A stretch of 64,000 nucleotides of DNA from NCBI GenBank assembly GCA_029582165.1, contig CM055869.1, forward strand, positions 55,749,518 to 55,813,517, given 5' to 3'. Position 1 is the stretch's first letter; every line of letters begins with the position of its first letter. The notes below the pieces were generated by a model. That model did no database searches and was not told the DNA's origin. It worked only from the letters and a program-made list of their open reading frames with translations. Positions 36,291 through 48,157 of the stretch are shown here, piece after piece. Origin of the DNA: Portulaca oleracea. Taxonomy: Eukaryota > Streptophyta > Magnoliopsida > Caryophyllales > Portulacaceae. The position numbers and the translations under genes are program-made.

Positions 36291-39200
36291 TTAATCTTTC
36301 AGTAGTGGCTGCTCTAAATCAGCGATGCAATCTACGCTGTCTTTAATTGTTATGCTGAGTCCGTTATTTGTTGATTCTGCCTCAATTTTCTCTTTCATCT
36401 CTTCTGCTTTGCCCCACAATACCACGTATAAGCCAATGATCACCGCCACAGCACCTAGCACACTGAACCAACACTCAAAAAAAGGAAAAGAAAAATAAAA
36501 GAAATATACATTATTTACAATCACGAGACTAAAAATCTTTAACAGAATAGGAAAAGAATCTCCTCCTCTCATTTGTTCATAAAGTTCTTTTTTTCTACAC
36601 TTAAAATTTGGTATGCATATAAGTTTAACCAGTATTGAGCCCTAAGGCTTACACTTTCTGTTCGATATTTTTTTTTAATAATATCCTATTAATAGCTCAT
36701 ATATATATATTCAAAAATTTTGAATAATGCGCTATTCTTTAGGTCATGTACACACATACGTGTGTGTCAGTTATGTGTGTACATGTGTGTGTGGTGTTAA
36801 GTTATATACCTAGCTATTTCTTCACTATTTTCCTCACTTTTGTAGGATATATGAGGAATTATAATGAAGATATGTTATATTTATTAAAAGACTATTGTTA
36901 CTTGGATGGATAAGGAAAACTTACGTGCCAATGTAAATTTCTTCATGAAGGAACAAAACTGCCAAGAAAGTTGTAAGAACCGTACAAAGAGGATTGAACA
37001 TAGCAGAGAAAAGTGGGCCTTTACGAGATACAGTCCACGATTGAATGAAATATTGGACGCCACTTCCCAATATTCCCTGCCAATTTAATTAATGAACTAG
37101 TCAAAAACATTATAAATTAAAAAATAAAAATAAAATACATAAGAGGAAAGGCATAGAAGTCAAATTATTATGTTCCTTCCATTCAAAAAACAATGCATCT
37201 CTTTAACTAATAAACTTTGAAATTTCAGACTGTAGAACCCCTTTTAAAAACAGGTAAAGGACGTTTCACTCACCATACCCCAAGGACATTCACTCACCAT
37301 ACCCAAAGGTCATTCATGGCAAACCATCTAAAGGACATTTGTACAGCTTGAGGAGTTTTGAAGTGAAAGACAAACGGAAACCAAAAACCAAATCAGGGAA
37401 GTTCTCTAATTGAGCAAATATCTCACCTTCCTATTTTATTCCTTAGACAGATCAAGTGACTGTGCATTCTATTTTTGCAGGAAAAAATCGCCAAGATTTT
37501 TGGAAGAAACTCAAGATCAAATCTGCTGAGAAAGGAAGGCAAATTTCGAAGCAGACAAAAAGGAAATCGAAGCAAAAAGACAATCTTGTCTGCATCGGAT
37601 ACAAGAAGAAATGAAGTAGCTTAAAAAGACACAAATTCACGGCAGAAGAGATAATCGATTCCAGGGAAGTAATCAAAAAGTTCAAACAAAGAGAGTGTTC
37701 TTGTGTTTGAGAGTTTTTGTGTGTTTTGTGAGAGTGCTATCAAACTCTAAACGGACCTAGAGTTGTGTTAGGTTTTCGTGTTCGAATCCTAGATGGAATT
37801 AGGATTCAAATTCTGTAAACACCAATCTGTGAATTGGTGGGTGTATTTCTCCAGAAATAAGAAGCGTCCATTGTAAGACGCTTGATTCTCTGTAACCCTA
37901 AGGTCCTTTACCTTAGGTAACAACCAACGCAGTTCAAGCGACTGAAATAAAGGAGGTTATTCATATCTATCTTATAGTCCTTTATGTTATTATCAGTTAT
38001 CAAATTTTGTAAACCCTTAATCTGAGTAGATTAAGGGACTAACGTCCTTTATCAAGTGATCCAATTTCGCAGAAAGTTTCATAACCCTATTCCCCTCCCC
38101 CCCTCTAGGGTTCTTTCACATACTTTTCAATTATTGTACAAGACTATCACAATTAGATTTATGATAAAAAATACTTTTATTTAAATACAATATCACATGA
38201 ATTGTAATTTAAAATGTAAAAATAAAAAATTAATTGTCAAAGTATTGGAAGACTTTGAAAAGGCAGATGGGACAATCTTTATGAGATGGAGATGGTATAT
38301 CCAATAACATGCAAAGCTTGAGTACATTGATAGGTCTAACACTCATGAAGCATTAAGAGCCTTTTGTATATCTTTTGGGCTTCATTAGTTTAACTTTTGG
38401 CTATTCTACAACCACATACTATCTTCAATTTGATGGTCAATCAGCATAAATAAGGCTTACATCAAATAAGACTAACTTCCATCAATTTTTCTCAACCCAA
38501 GTATACTCAATAAAACTAGTTCCTAGGTGAAGATTCATGAAGAGAATTTCAATAGACGTTTTTATCACCCTTATATTTTTTTCTAATCTAATATATTATT
38601 GAAAAGAAGAGGTCATTTTACTTCAATGATATGTATGAAAAAAAGAGGGCTAGGAACTTTCTTTTTGAAGAAAGGTTTAGGAACTTGATACATACCGAAA
38701 ATAGGCAAGCATTGAGTTCATAACTTGAATGTATAACCCAAGTTTGGGGATCTCGCTCTATCGCCAAAGCAATCATCCCATTTTGCAACATTGATAGAAA
38801 ACACGTCCAAGCTGACAAAGATAAGTGATCCGAGTAGCGTTTCGTGATTGGCACCTATTTGGTTAAAATCATGAAGCAAACATAAATAAATTAACAAAAC
38901 CCTAATATTGATCCCATATAAAAATGATGATTTTCTGACATGATGAAGAAATTGTAAGAGATGTAAGTATGAATTATTGTACCTGAAGAATAAGAAACAA
39001 AGAATAGCAGCAAAAGCTTGAGAAGAGCACTAGGCAACCCAAGATCCAATTTGAGGTCCCTTGTGAATTATGCAACATAGAATAAGTGTTTTCTAAGAGC
39101 TGGGAATTCAGTAGATTGTGGCCTTTTAGGAATGTAATTGAAATGGCTCCCCCAATGCATACAATTGTTCCTAATACCTTGGCTATGCTTCTTAGCTTCT

Positions 39201-40505
39201 TCAAATTTACCACCTCCAACCTGATATTTATTTGGACATTAATTAGCAATTAGCATATTCAAATATCTAATAAAATTAAAAGCATTGCCATGTATAGATG
39301 AAATTCGGAACGTTCTTGTTTCGATACATATAAGAGTGCGCTAATTGGTTGGTCAAAAATCTTGGGAATTAGTCAATTTTTTCAGATTGACTGATTTTCG
39401 ATCCCCATGTCTGAATGTAGGTTGACCTTGGGAAAAACTTTACAAGGACCATTATTTTCTACATTTTTCTTAAGAAAATTTCCCTTGGGGGTGTGTCAAG
39501 GGAAAGGAAATCTTTCCCACCGAATATTTTTTCATATTACATCTTGTTGGGCAGTGTCCCAATTCCATTCAGACTCAAATTTGGAAATAAATAATTATTT
39601 TCCTTATTGATACAGTTTCGGTTCCAAGCAAATGATTTCGACAAGAAGACTATTCTACGTCTACTTGGGTTTGTTATAAATACTAGATTGTTTAACCTAG
39701 TTTTGTGTGGCCAAATTATGTGCCTCTTAGACATCCTCATGAGATCTCTTTTTCTATTCCACTTTGAGAGTATTTATTATGAGATTGTAATCTCTTTATA
39801 TCTCGTTACCCTTCCTTTGAGATATGTCTTTCCCTGTTGTGCTATAACCGTTTGAGATCTTTCTTTCTTGATCTCGTTGTGTTATACAGCCGTTTGGGGT
39901 ACCCTTTGTAATCTCTCTATTATAGTGGATTTTTATCTTGCCTCCCGTGGTTTTTTCCCGATTTGGGTTTCCACGTAAAATTCTTGTCTTCATCACCATT
40001 AGATTGATCTTGTTTATTTTTTCTCATTACCTACATCCCTAAATTAATTATCTTGTTTACTTTCGCTGCAATATTAGACCCGAGTACGATCTGGATCTAA
40101 TTCCCTATTAACAAGATGTTTCTTATATGAATTTCGATCCTGTCACATCTATTTATTAATTTGTCATTGTCCTCGTGTAATCTACCATCCATTTTCCTTT
40201 TTATGTAAGTATAGGATTGACTATACTTATTAGGGAAATCGGAATTTAATAAATCAACCTTTGAGGGTCCTTTGAAATAACGAACCAACCTTGAAAATTA
40301 ATATTGAGCGAACTAACCTTTACATTTTATTTTTTCCAGCGAACCTCTGATGAGTCTCACTCGTCGAAAAGCTGACTTGGCGGTGACAGATGCTGACTTG
40401 GATTATTTAAGAGCCAAAAAAAATAGAAAAACAAATTGAGGCATGTGATGTATTTTTTTATCTGCCAAATCACTATTCCCCTCTATTTTTTTAGTGTACA
40501 CCTCA

Positions 40506-40571
<66 letters not shown>

Positions 40572-43500
40572 CCCCCCGCGGTCTCCATATATTCATTCCT
40601 CAATTAAACCTACCACCTCACACTTACATTACATAATTGGGAATTGGGAGTTTGAGATTTGAGTAAATCATCCATCAGAAACTGTGGAAGAGGAGTCATG
40701 ACAGCCACTTTGTCTAACGTACCTACCACCTCCTCCTCGACCACCACCCTCCTCCGCCAACACCACCGCCGCATCAACCTCAACCTCCACCTCCACCAAC
40801 GGAAGTCTTTTTCCACCGACCACCTCTTATCGAGGTTTTTGATCGATGGGTCGAGCATTTGGACCGTCCCCACAATGCCCTTTTCCTCCTTCCTGAACAT
40901 CTTCCTGTTGGATGTGTATATCAGCAAGGTTGAGACTGCTTTTGCTGCTGATTCTTTCTCTTATGTAGCTTTTCCATCGAGCATTATTCTCACTAGTGCA
41001 GAGATGCACCCGGATTCCCCCATTTCTCGCCTCGCTTTGGGGAAGAAACCGAGCTCGAAAACAGCATTCGAAGCTGCAATTCGCACTGCTAGAACTCCGC
41101 AGTTCAACAATGGCGAGAGTCTGATTGTGAAACCCTCGGCAACCATGAATTCTCCAATTGGGTGGTATGAGGTGAGGTTTCTGAGGAGCTCAACTGCTGG
41201 TTCTAGGGCTCTTCCTATGGGGGTTGAATCCCAGTAACTCTTGAGAATTTCGACGACGCCTTCTCGAGTCACCATCACTTTTAAGGTTTCGTCGTTCAAC
41301 ACCAAATTCGCCAAACAACTGACAGAATTCTCTCGAGCAAGAGGCGTACCTGATGCGGACAGAGCGATTAGGACTGGAATCGCGTTTTCTTCGATGAAAT
41401 GCTCCACCGCCGCCTTTGCTATCTCTAAAATGGGCGAACTCTTATCTTCTGGCCAAATCTCTAACATCGTTGGAATTCCGACTTCCAAGCGTACTGCGGA
41501 ACAGGCTGCATCCCTAGGTATTCCTCTCTCTGTCCTCGATGACCACCCCAAAATTGACCTCGCCATTGATGGAACTGACGAGGTCGACCCTAATTAACCT
41601 CGACCTCGTCAAGGGACGTGGTGGTGCGCTCTTGAGGGAGAAGACAGTTGAGGCTGCCAGTCACAAGTTCATTGTTGTCATCGATGAGACTAAGCTTGTT
41701 GATGGATTGGGCAGAAGTGGATTGGCAATGCCTGTCGAAGACGTCCAATTTTGCTAGAAGTACAACCTCAAGAGGTTACAGGTATATTCTTGTGAAGATT
41801 ATATGAAAAACAGAGGCATGTGCTTGTGAAGATTATTGATGTTTTCTGGGATGAAGATGAGCAGAAATTGATGAGGAAGATGAAGATGAGGATGAAGATG
41901 AGCAGAAATTGAGAGAGAGAGAGAGAGAGAAAGTGAGAAGTTGGGGGTGGGGGGGATGGGGTTGTTAGAGAGAGAGAGAGATGATCAGAGTGAGAGAGAA
42001 GGGGAGTTACGTGAGGTGTACAGTAAAAAAAAATAAAGGGGAATAGTGATTTGGCAGATAAAAAAATACAGAAAATGCCTCAATTTGTTTTTCTTTTTGT
42101 TTGCTCTTAAATAATTCAAGTCAGCATTCGCCACCGTCAAGTCAGCTTTCCGATGATTGAGACTCGTTGGAGGTTCGCTGGGAAAAATAACATGTAAAGG
42201 TTGGTTCGTTCAATATTATTTTTCAAGGTTGGTTCGTTATTTCAAAGGACCCTCAAATGTTGGTTTATTAAATTCTAATTTCCCTACTTATTATTATTAT
42301 TATTATTATTATTAGTGGCAGTGGTAGTGGTAGTGGTAGTGGTAGCAGTGATGCTAGTAGTAGTGGAAGTAGTAATAGGGGTTTTTTGCATTTTGGACCC
42401 CGAAGTATATGGGTATTTATTTTCTGGTCTCACGGTTTTCATTGTTTATTTTTTGGATCCTAAAGTTTATGGGTTGAATAAAAAAGGACCTTAAAGGTTG
42501 TAGGTTAGAAAAAAGGTATGTGTACTGTTTTTCTTTTTCTTCTCATGTTTGCATTTATCTCCCGATTACCGTCAAACTTCAGAAGTAAGGTCAAAACTGA
42601 TATTAAAGCTATAATACACCTCTCTTACTCATTTCGGAGCTAATTAGACACTAAAGTATCCAGGGTCTAACTAGTTCTGACATGAATAAGAAAGGTGTAT
42701 TACAACTTTAATGTTAGTTTTAACCTTATTCCTGAAATTTTGCGCTAACCCGGAGATAAATTAAAACATAAGAAGAAAACGAAAAATATACATAGGTCTT
42801 TTTTTCAATCTACAAAATTTAAGGTCATTTTTTATTCAACCCATAAATATTAGGGTCCAAAAAATAAACAATTAAAACTATGGGATCAAAAAATAAATAC
42901 CCATATACTTTGGGGTCAAAAATACAAATAACCGCAGTAATAGTGGTAGTAGCTGCAGTAGTGGTGCTAGTCGTTATAGTAGCCCAACTTTTAAATATCT
43001 ACCCAAATTTAATTAACACTCAACTTAGTTTTATTCATTTTTACATTTTTTTCAACACTCAAATTTTAAATATCCACCCAAATTTAATTAACATCACTTT
43101 ATCCCACGTTAATTTTCCTTTCCAAATTGAAGGACAAACAGAGTCCGTATAACCCCTACTTTAATTTTCATTCCTGCCAAATCTACCTTCATATTTAAAA
43201 AAAAAAAAATCATTCCTATCAAATATTGTTTTTAATTTTTTCTTTCCTTCCTAAAAAAGATTATAAAGTATAGTTACCAAAATTAAAGAATTTAATTTTC
43301 TTTTGAGAATCCAATAATTACTATTATTTTTTTTTTAAAGGAATTAAAGTGAAAAAATTGAAAAAAAATGAAGTCTGTGCATTTACGATAAGCTCTATGA
43401 GTGTATGTTCATCAAATAATATTAATGTATTAAAATGATGGTGGTTAAATGATTACTATCCTTATCTTCCAAATGCACCATCAAAATTCAATTTATGGTG

Positions 43501-43763
43501 GAAGCAAAAAAAAATTCATTAGGGATGTATTTATGCAAGTGAAATCATTTTTCATGTAAAATGACTTTCGGGTGTTTGGTGCAAAGGAAAACTGGTTTTT
43601 AGGAAAATGAATTTTCATTTGATATTTTCCCGTGTTTGACATATAGGAAAATGATTTTCCTGAAAAACGTTTTTCACCTTTTAGATAATAATGACATAGA
43701 GATTACAATGCGTGTGTGAGAGAGAGTAGTGGAGAGGGAGAGAGCGGAAGAAGAGAAAGAGCG

Positions 43764-43813
<50 letters not shown>

Positions 43814-43920
43814 GTTAAAACAAGTGTAGTTGAGAGAGTGGTGGAAGAGAGAAATACCAGAGAGAGGGAGAGAGAGTGAGAGAGAAAGAAGGGAGAGAAA
43901 ATGAAAGAAGAGAGATCAAT

Positions 43921-43974
<54 letters not shown>

Positions 43975-46900
43975 GAAAATGGATTTCATTAGGTTAGAGT
44001 AAAAAAAAAAATTTACAAAGGGATATTTTCTGGTTACCAAACACTGGAAAATGGAAAAAATCATCATCCCAACCAAACACGCTCTTCAAGGAAAATAAGT
44101 TTTCAAGTGATATTTTCACTTGTTTAGTGGATACATACATACATACATACATACATACATACATACATACATGCATACATACATAGGCCATGAGGAGTAC
44201 CATTGACTGGAAATAGATAGATAGATAGATAGATAGATAGAGAGAAAGAGTTGGATGAGAAATAAACTGTTTTCAACAGAGATAAGAACAAAGAACTTAG
44301 GCCATGAGGAGTACCATTGTCTAGAAATTGAATTTTTTTAAGGTTGGACCTAAGAAAACAATTTACTAATGGGGAGTGGAAAATAATTTGGTCTGATAAT
44401 GACTTTTCTGATTATCCGCCAAACACTTAAAAATGGAAAATTGTTTTGTGGAAACTAAGAAGATAGGCTCCCATCCTTCCTCCCCATCAAACACACCCTA
44501 GCTAGATGAAAATCGTAAACTTAGATCCACCACCACAAGAGATAGTCCCACTCCAAATGCTTATCGAAACCTCCCTTGTAGGAGAAGCCTTTATCTTTGG
44601 AGATCTAATCTGAAGTACGTAGTGCCAGAGGTATAACTTGGATTATTATGTAGAATCCAAACATAACGCCTTTCTTAAATGGAGTGTAGACGTCGGAGTC
44701 ACATGACAATTTTGTGAGGTTTCCTTTTCTTTTCTTCTTTTCCTTTTTGTCATTATTCTGTCATTATTTTGGAGTGCACCTTGACAACAGCAGCGTCGTT
44801 TGTAACTTTGTAATTTGTATGGTTTCTGTTCACAAGCCCAATGGGCACTTTTATATATGATTGAAAATTTAAAAAAAAAAAAAAAAGCAAGGAAAGCAAA
44901 ACTTTGCATGTAGGATTAGGCAAGATTTTCTTACAATATATATAATAATAATGCGGGTTTTTCGCATTTTGGACCCCGAATTTTAGGGGTATTTACATTT
45001 TGAACCCTTGGTTTTCAACATTAACATTTTGGACCCTAAAGTTCGTAGGCTGAATAAAAAAGGACCTTAAAGTTTGTGGACTGAAGAAACAGACCCCTGT
45101 CTCATTTTTTATTTTCCTCCCATGTTTGAATGTATCTCCCGATTGACGTCAAACTTTAGAACTATGGTTAAAACTAATATTGAAGCTATAATACACCTCT
45201 CTTATTCGTGTCGAGACTACTTAGACCCCTGAGTGCATGGTTTTAAGTAACTCCAACATGAATAAAAGAGGTTTATTATAACTTTAATATCGGTTTTAAC
45301 CTTAGTCTTGAAGTTTGATGCCAATCGGGAGAGAAATTCAAACATGGAATGAAAAAGAAAAACGGGAAATGAGTTTTTTTTTCACCTCACAAACTTTAGG
45401 GTCTTTTTTTCAACCTACAAATTTTAAGGTCCAAAATGTCAAAGTTGAAAACCAAAGATTCAGAATGTAAATACCCCTAAAATTCATGGTCCAAAAAGTA
45501 AAAAACCCATAATAATGCATGGTTTAAGATTAAATAAAAAGATTCAGAGCCCTTCATTCTGATTGTATAAATATTAATGACTCTTTTCTTTCCGAAATAG
45601 TTGCAATATCAAAAATTCTGTCGATCAAACTCTAACAATTTTGATCTATAAAAGTAATTGCTCAAACTATGTAATGATTTGCTATATATAATGATTATTG
45701 CTGTATTCAGGGCAAAAGCGACTATCATAAGTTTACAATCTTACAACTGTTAGCAGAAAATATATGACAATGAAAACCCTAAAAGGTCCAATTAGTGGCA
45801 GTTATTTTGAGAGGGACACAAGTACAACGTTAAAGTGTTCAACTAAGTGCTAATCACAATCAATTTTTGCATTTTGGACCCCGAATTTTAGGGTATTTAT
45901 ATTCTGAACCTTTAATTTTCAATTTTAACTTTTTGGACACTAAAGTTTGTAGGCTGAAAAAAAGACCCTAAAGTTTGTGAGGTGAAAAAAAGCCCGTTTC
46001 CCATTTTTCTTTTTCTTTCCATGTTTGAATTTCTCTTTCGATTGACATTAAACTTCAAGACTAAGGTTAAAATCGATATTAAAGTTATAATAAAACTCTT
46101 TTACTCATGTTGGAGTTACTTAAAACCATGTACTCATGGGTCTAAGTAGCCTCGACATGAATAAGAGTGGTGTATTATAGCTTCTATATTAGTTTTGACC
46201 ATAATTCTGAAGTTTGACGTCAATCGGGAGATAAATTCAAACATGGGAGGAAAATAAAGAATGAGACAGAGGCCTTTTTCTTCAGCCCACAAACTTTAAG
46301 GTCCTTTTTTATTCAGCATACAAACTTTAGGGTCTAAAAAGTTGATGTTGAAAACCAAAGGTTCAGAATATAAATACCCCTAAAGTTCAGGGTGAAAAAT
46401 GCAAAAAAACCCATAAAAGTTAAGGAAATATGGTCGCATGTTGAATTAATATAATGGTTGATATATGAATCTGTAAATGATATGAAGCATGAACTAATTT
46501 GAATTACGTACCTGAGAATGGTAGCCATTATGAAGGTGATAGCAGGTACTAGGTTAAACATGGCAGTTGCAGCTGAGGTTGCAATAAAGTATAGCCCTTC
46601 TATACTCAAGTTTTGGTACAGTGCTACCCTGTTCATAATCAAGCACTATTAAATACAAAATCCTCATGATTATCACTATAAGAGAAATAAGGAAAATGCA
46701 TGCAATTTGAGAAGGATGTTAAAGAAAAAAAGAATTTCACAACTTACCCAATAAAAGAAGTGACAAAGATCAGAAGAAAACTTGTGAGATCCATTCGCGA
46801 AGCATTTGATCTTTGCCTATACAAATCAACACAAAAAGAGAATATCAAGCTTCATTTGTAGTTGAATTGACAAAATACATACAAATTATAGCAGTGATTT

Positions 46901-47089
46901 TGTTTACCTGTAGAAAAAAGCAAAGGGGCAAGTGACGAGAGTGGCGATAACTTGCCTATAGAAGACGAAAATTCTAGGACTCATGCCCTTAACAAGGACA
47001 TCCTTATTCCAAAGAGTCATAACTGCGTATATACACTGCAGTATCACCATGGCTATTATTGGCATGTACTGTTCCTTCCATTCTCCCAT
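36291..47089 (-). CDS. WAT1-related protein (plant drug/metabolite exporter, MtN21/EamA type)
   Basis: Seven exons joined by eye: 47089-46908, 46816-46748, 46628-46512, 39220-38983, 38854-38696, 37076-36925 and 36462-36291. All junctions are GT/AG and in phase, giving 1089 bp and 362 residues, normal for the family. The protein begins [18 protein letters not shown] and contains [12 protein letters not shown], then [12 protein letters not shown], then [14 protein letters not shown] and [18 protein letters not shown]. These are hallmark EamA-repeat segments of WAT1/UMAMIT membrane transporters, with about ten predicted membrane helices and two EamA repeats. Relatives move auxin or amino acids across vacuolar or plasma membranes; the substrate here is unknown. 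The start at 47089 is preferred over the upstream ATG at 47197 because that ORF runs through a GA microsatellite in the leader. Intron 3 (39221-46511) is 7.3 kb and full of transposons, which may affect expression. Confidence 0.88.
37440..38122 (+). repeat. Copia-type LTR fragment in intron 5 of the WAT1-related gene
   Basis: The sequence ends in the typical copia U5-like string with ccctattccc, a C run and ctctagggttctttca, preceded by gtaaacccttaatctgag and a GT-rich R-like region. No coding part and no target duplication were found. It sits between exons 5 and 6. Confidence 0.45.
39333..39530 (+). mobile_element. hAT-like MITE fragment, family B
   Basis: The reverse complement of the element at 53917-54129: shared gtgcg...ttggtcaa start, agattgact, gttgacc and aatttcccttgg blocks. 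It lies in intron 3 of the WAT1-related gene, just before an LTR-like repeat. Confidence 0.5.
39545..40075 (+). repeat. Solo-LTR-like repeat, family A, in intron 3 of the WAT1-related gene
   Basis: Starts TGTTGGGCAGTGTCCC and is similar along about 500 bp to 28153-28670. No internal retrotransposon sequence adjoins it, so it may be a solo LTR left by recombination. The right end is uncertain and no target duplication was found. Confidence 0.6.
40507..40570 (+). repeat. CT microsatellite
   Basis: About 60 bases of uninterrupted (CT)n followed by a C run, just inside the left terminal repeat of the Pack-MULE. It may be the pyrimidine-rich 5' leader of the captured gene. Confidence 0.9.
40659..40830 (+). 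pseudogene. Possible transit-peptide-like fragment inside the Pack-MULE
   Basis: After the CT-rich leader, the plus strand reads [19 protein letters not shown] followed by a basic and serine-rich stretch, as in chloroplast transit peptides. It could be the 5' part of the captured ribose-5-phosphate isomerase gene, separated from its core by the ARM fragment. This is inference from composition and order only. It merges into antisense of the ARM fragment near 40830. Confidence 0.3.
40820..41405 (-). pseudogene. Captured ARM-repeat protein gene fragment
   Basis: The minus strand reads [19 protein letters not shown], then [49 protein letters not shown] and [13 protein letters not shown], a stop, then EKESAAKAV...[11 protein letters not shown]. 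These are helical armadillo repeats of a plant ARM-superfamily protein. There are at least two tandem ARM-like units, without the start or end of the gene. The 201-codon ORF 41566-40961 is a chimera: its first ~50 codons are antisense of the isomerase fragment. A stop at about 40961 interrupts the repeat. The parent gene is not in this window. Confidence 0.75.
41403..41790 (+). pseudogene. Captured ribose-5-phosphate isomerase gene fragment
   Basis: The plus strand reads [18 protein letters not shown], then [35 protein letters not shown], then after a frame break [29 protein letters not shown] and SGLAMPVE. These are near-consensus blocks of plastid or cytosolic RpiA, which interconverts ribose-5-P and ribulose-5-P. 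The substrate-binding aspartates (DGTDEVD) and the KGRGG loop are visible. A small insertion with a stop after DEVDP, and TAG replacing the tryptophan after VQFC, disable it. It ends at RLQ followed by gtatatt, possibly a retained splice donor. Confidence 0.85.
42294..42378 (+). repeat. TTA and GTA/GTG trinucleotide repeats
   Basis: (TTA)n runs into (GTAGTG)n-like repeats between the Pack-MULE and foldback copy 1, and continues on the far side at 42934-42990 (agtaatagtggtagtag). The foldback element therefore inserted into a pre-existing trinucleotide array. Confidence 0.85.
42379..42933. mobile_element. Foldback element, family F, copy 1
   Basis: 555 bp, palindromic almost end to end: the left arm ggggttttttgcattttgg and the right arm mirror each other, with centre near 42655. 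Flanks gtagtaatag (42369-42378) and gcagtaatag (42934-42943) are a 10-base target duplication with one change. No coding capacity. It lies in intron 3 of the WAT1-related gene. Confidence 0.85.
42990..43540. other. No gene seen (intron 3)
   Basis: AT-rich sequence with homopolymer runs. A short internal repeat (aaatatc/tacccaaatttaattaaca) occurs at about 42993-43015 and 43066-43092. Nothing else is recognisable. Confidence 0.5.
43690..43980 (+). repeat. GA microsatellites
   Basis: Two long (GA)n tracts (about 43766-43811 and 43922-43971) in a purine-rich block. The 131-codon minus-strand ORF here is only translated CT repeat. Confidence 0.9.
44128..44243 (+). repeat. ACAT and GATA microsatellites
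   Basis: About 14 units of (ACAT)n at 44130-44186 and about 8 units of (GATA)n at 44211-44242. The phrase ggccatgaggagtaccattg occurs just between them and again at 44300, a small local duplication. Confidence 0.9.
44955..45508. mobile_element. Foldback element, family F, copy 2
   Basis: 554 bp with GGGTTTTTCGCATTTTGG at one end and its mirror at the other. ATAATAATGC is repeated exactly at 44945-44954 and 45509-45518, a perfect 10-base target duplication that defines the ends of the family. It lies in intron 3 of the WAT1-related gene. Confidence 0.92.
45863..46412. mobile_element. Foldback element, family F, copy 3
   Basis: About 550 bp with the same palindromic layout, ending 100 bases before exon 3 of the WAT1-related gene. 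The left tip has lost its G run and no target duplication is seen. Confidence 0.85.
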
Positions 47090-47112
47090 CTGCGTGTAAG
47101 TGTGTTTGAATA

Positions 47113-47116
47113 GAGA

Positions 47117-47171
<55 letters not shown>
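47113..47171 (-). repeat. GA microsatellite in the 5' leader of the WAT1-related gene
   Basis: (GA)n on the plus strand, i.e. (CT)n in the sense leader, 25 to 80 bases upstream of the start codon at 47089. Pyrimidine-rich leaders are common in plant genes. Length variation here could affect expression. Confidence 0.85.
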
Positions 47172-47173
<2 letters not shown>

Positions 47174-47230
47174 GGAATGAACACAGATTTGGGACATTTA
47201 TAAAGCCCCCAAATAATATTATTATACCAT

Positions 47231-47240
47231 GCATTATATA
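47231..47240 (-). promoter_or_regulatory. TATA-box candidate of the WAT1-related gene
   Basis: TATATAATGC on the minus strand, about 145 bases upstream of the start codon and 60 bases upstream of the CT-rich leader. Position and sequence fit, but nothing else supports it. Confidence 0.35.
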
Positions 47241-47283
47241 CTATAACAAGGACAACAATTGTTGGGATCTTCAACGAATGGAC

Positions 47284-47470
47284 TACTCCCTCCCTTCTAT
47301 ATTATTTGTCCTGCCACGGTCAGCAATATAATTTTTTCGTTGATAATCTTTTATATAAATCTAGCTAACAATTGCAACATTATATTTTTAGAATAATATT
47401 TTTCGATATGAGTCTAATGATATTAATTTTATTTTACAAATCATTATATATATTGAGAAATTTATAGTCA
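47284..47470. mobile_element. Stowaway-like MITE remnant
   Basis: Starts actccctcccttctatatta, resembling the ctccctccgtc end of the element at 58291-58501, followed by AT-rich sequence. The other end is not recognisable. Confidence 0.35.
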
Positions 47471-48157
47471 AAATTTTTTTAATTTGACTGCACGATTTTC
47501 AACGATGATAAATAAAATGGTGGGAAAAAATTTCAACCATTTTAGCAAAAGTGGTTGAAATTTTCAACCCTTTTTTCAATATATAATTTTTGAAAAATAG
47601 TTGGAATACGAAATGTTTGCTAAAATGGTTGGTTTTTCCAACTATTTTAAATTGGTTGGAAAAAAGTGGTAGGTAATACACGTATTTTTGTTGTGTACAG
47701 CGTGGTCAGTTGTGGTAAAATTTGTCATGAGAGTGGTTAGTGTGTGGCAGCTAGGTGAAGAAAGAAAAAAAAAGTGAAAACTAATGAGAGAAATGAGGAG
47801 AAAGAAAATCATGGATGTTGTGAAAATTGTGATAGCGAGTGCTGGGATAAAATTGCCACTAAATTTTTCCATTTAGTCAAACTGCCACTAATATTTCTAA
47901 AGTGTCAAACATGCCATTAAACTGTCCAAAATACTCAAAACTTCCACTATCACTTGCAATAACCGGTATCTACCCGTTAATAGCCGGTATCCCACCGATT
48001 AGAATCATCACCATCACCATCAATTTCATCTTCATCTCCTCCTTCACCTCCCTCTTCAATCCAATATTCACTTCAGCCTCCAGAACCGCCACCTTCTTCA
48101 CTTCCCCGTCGAACTTCTTCTCAAAAGCCTTCTTCTCCAGAATCTAGTCCATCGCCA

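Larger units (their letters stand above)
40233..42284. mobile_element. Pack-MULE (2052 bp) with captured gene fragments
   Basis: Terminal inverted repeats of about 274 bp (40233-40506 and 42011-42284) start GGGAAATC and match closely along their length. TACTTATTA, nine bases and exact, flanks both sides (40224-40232 and 42285-42293), the classic Mutator-like duplication. No transposase is present. Between the repeats are pieces of at least two host genes, an ARM-repeat protein (minus strand) and ribose-5-phosphate isomerase (plus strand). The element lies in intron 3 of the WAT1-related gene. Confidence 0.9.

Noticed and set aside
36104..36346. 80-codon plus-strand ORF
   Set aside because: It overlaps the last WAT1-related exon in antisense and has a GA repeat; no similarity recognised.
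40659..41237. 192-codon plus-strand ORF inside the Pack-MULE as one protein
   Set aside because: From about 40830 it is antisense to the ARM-repeat fragment; only its first part may be meaningful.
43681..44076. 131-codon Ser/Leu-repeat ORF
   Set aside because: It is only the translation of GA/CT microsatellites.
44128..44243. CRISPR-like regular repeats
   Set aside because: They are simple ACAT and GATA microsatellites without spacers, in plant nuclear DNA.
47090..47197. Upstream ATG (47197) as the start of the WAT1-related protein
   Set aside because: It would add 36 residues of microsatellite-encoded Ser-Leu repeat; the ATG at 47089 begins where family similarity begins.
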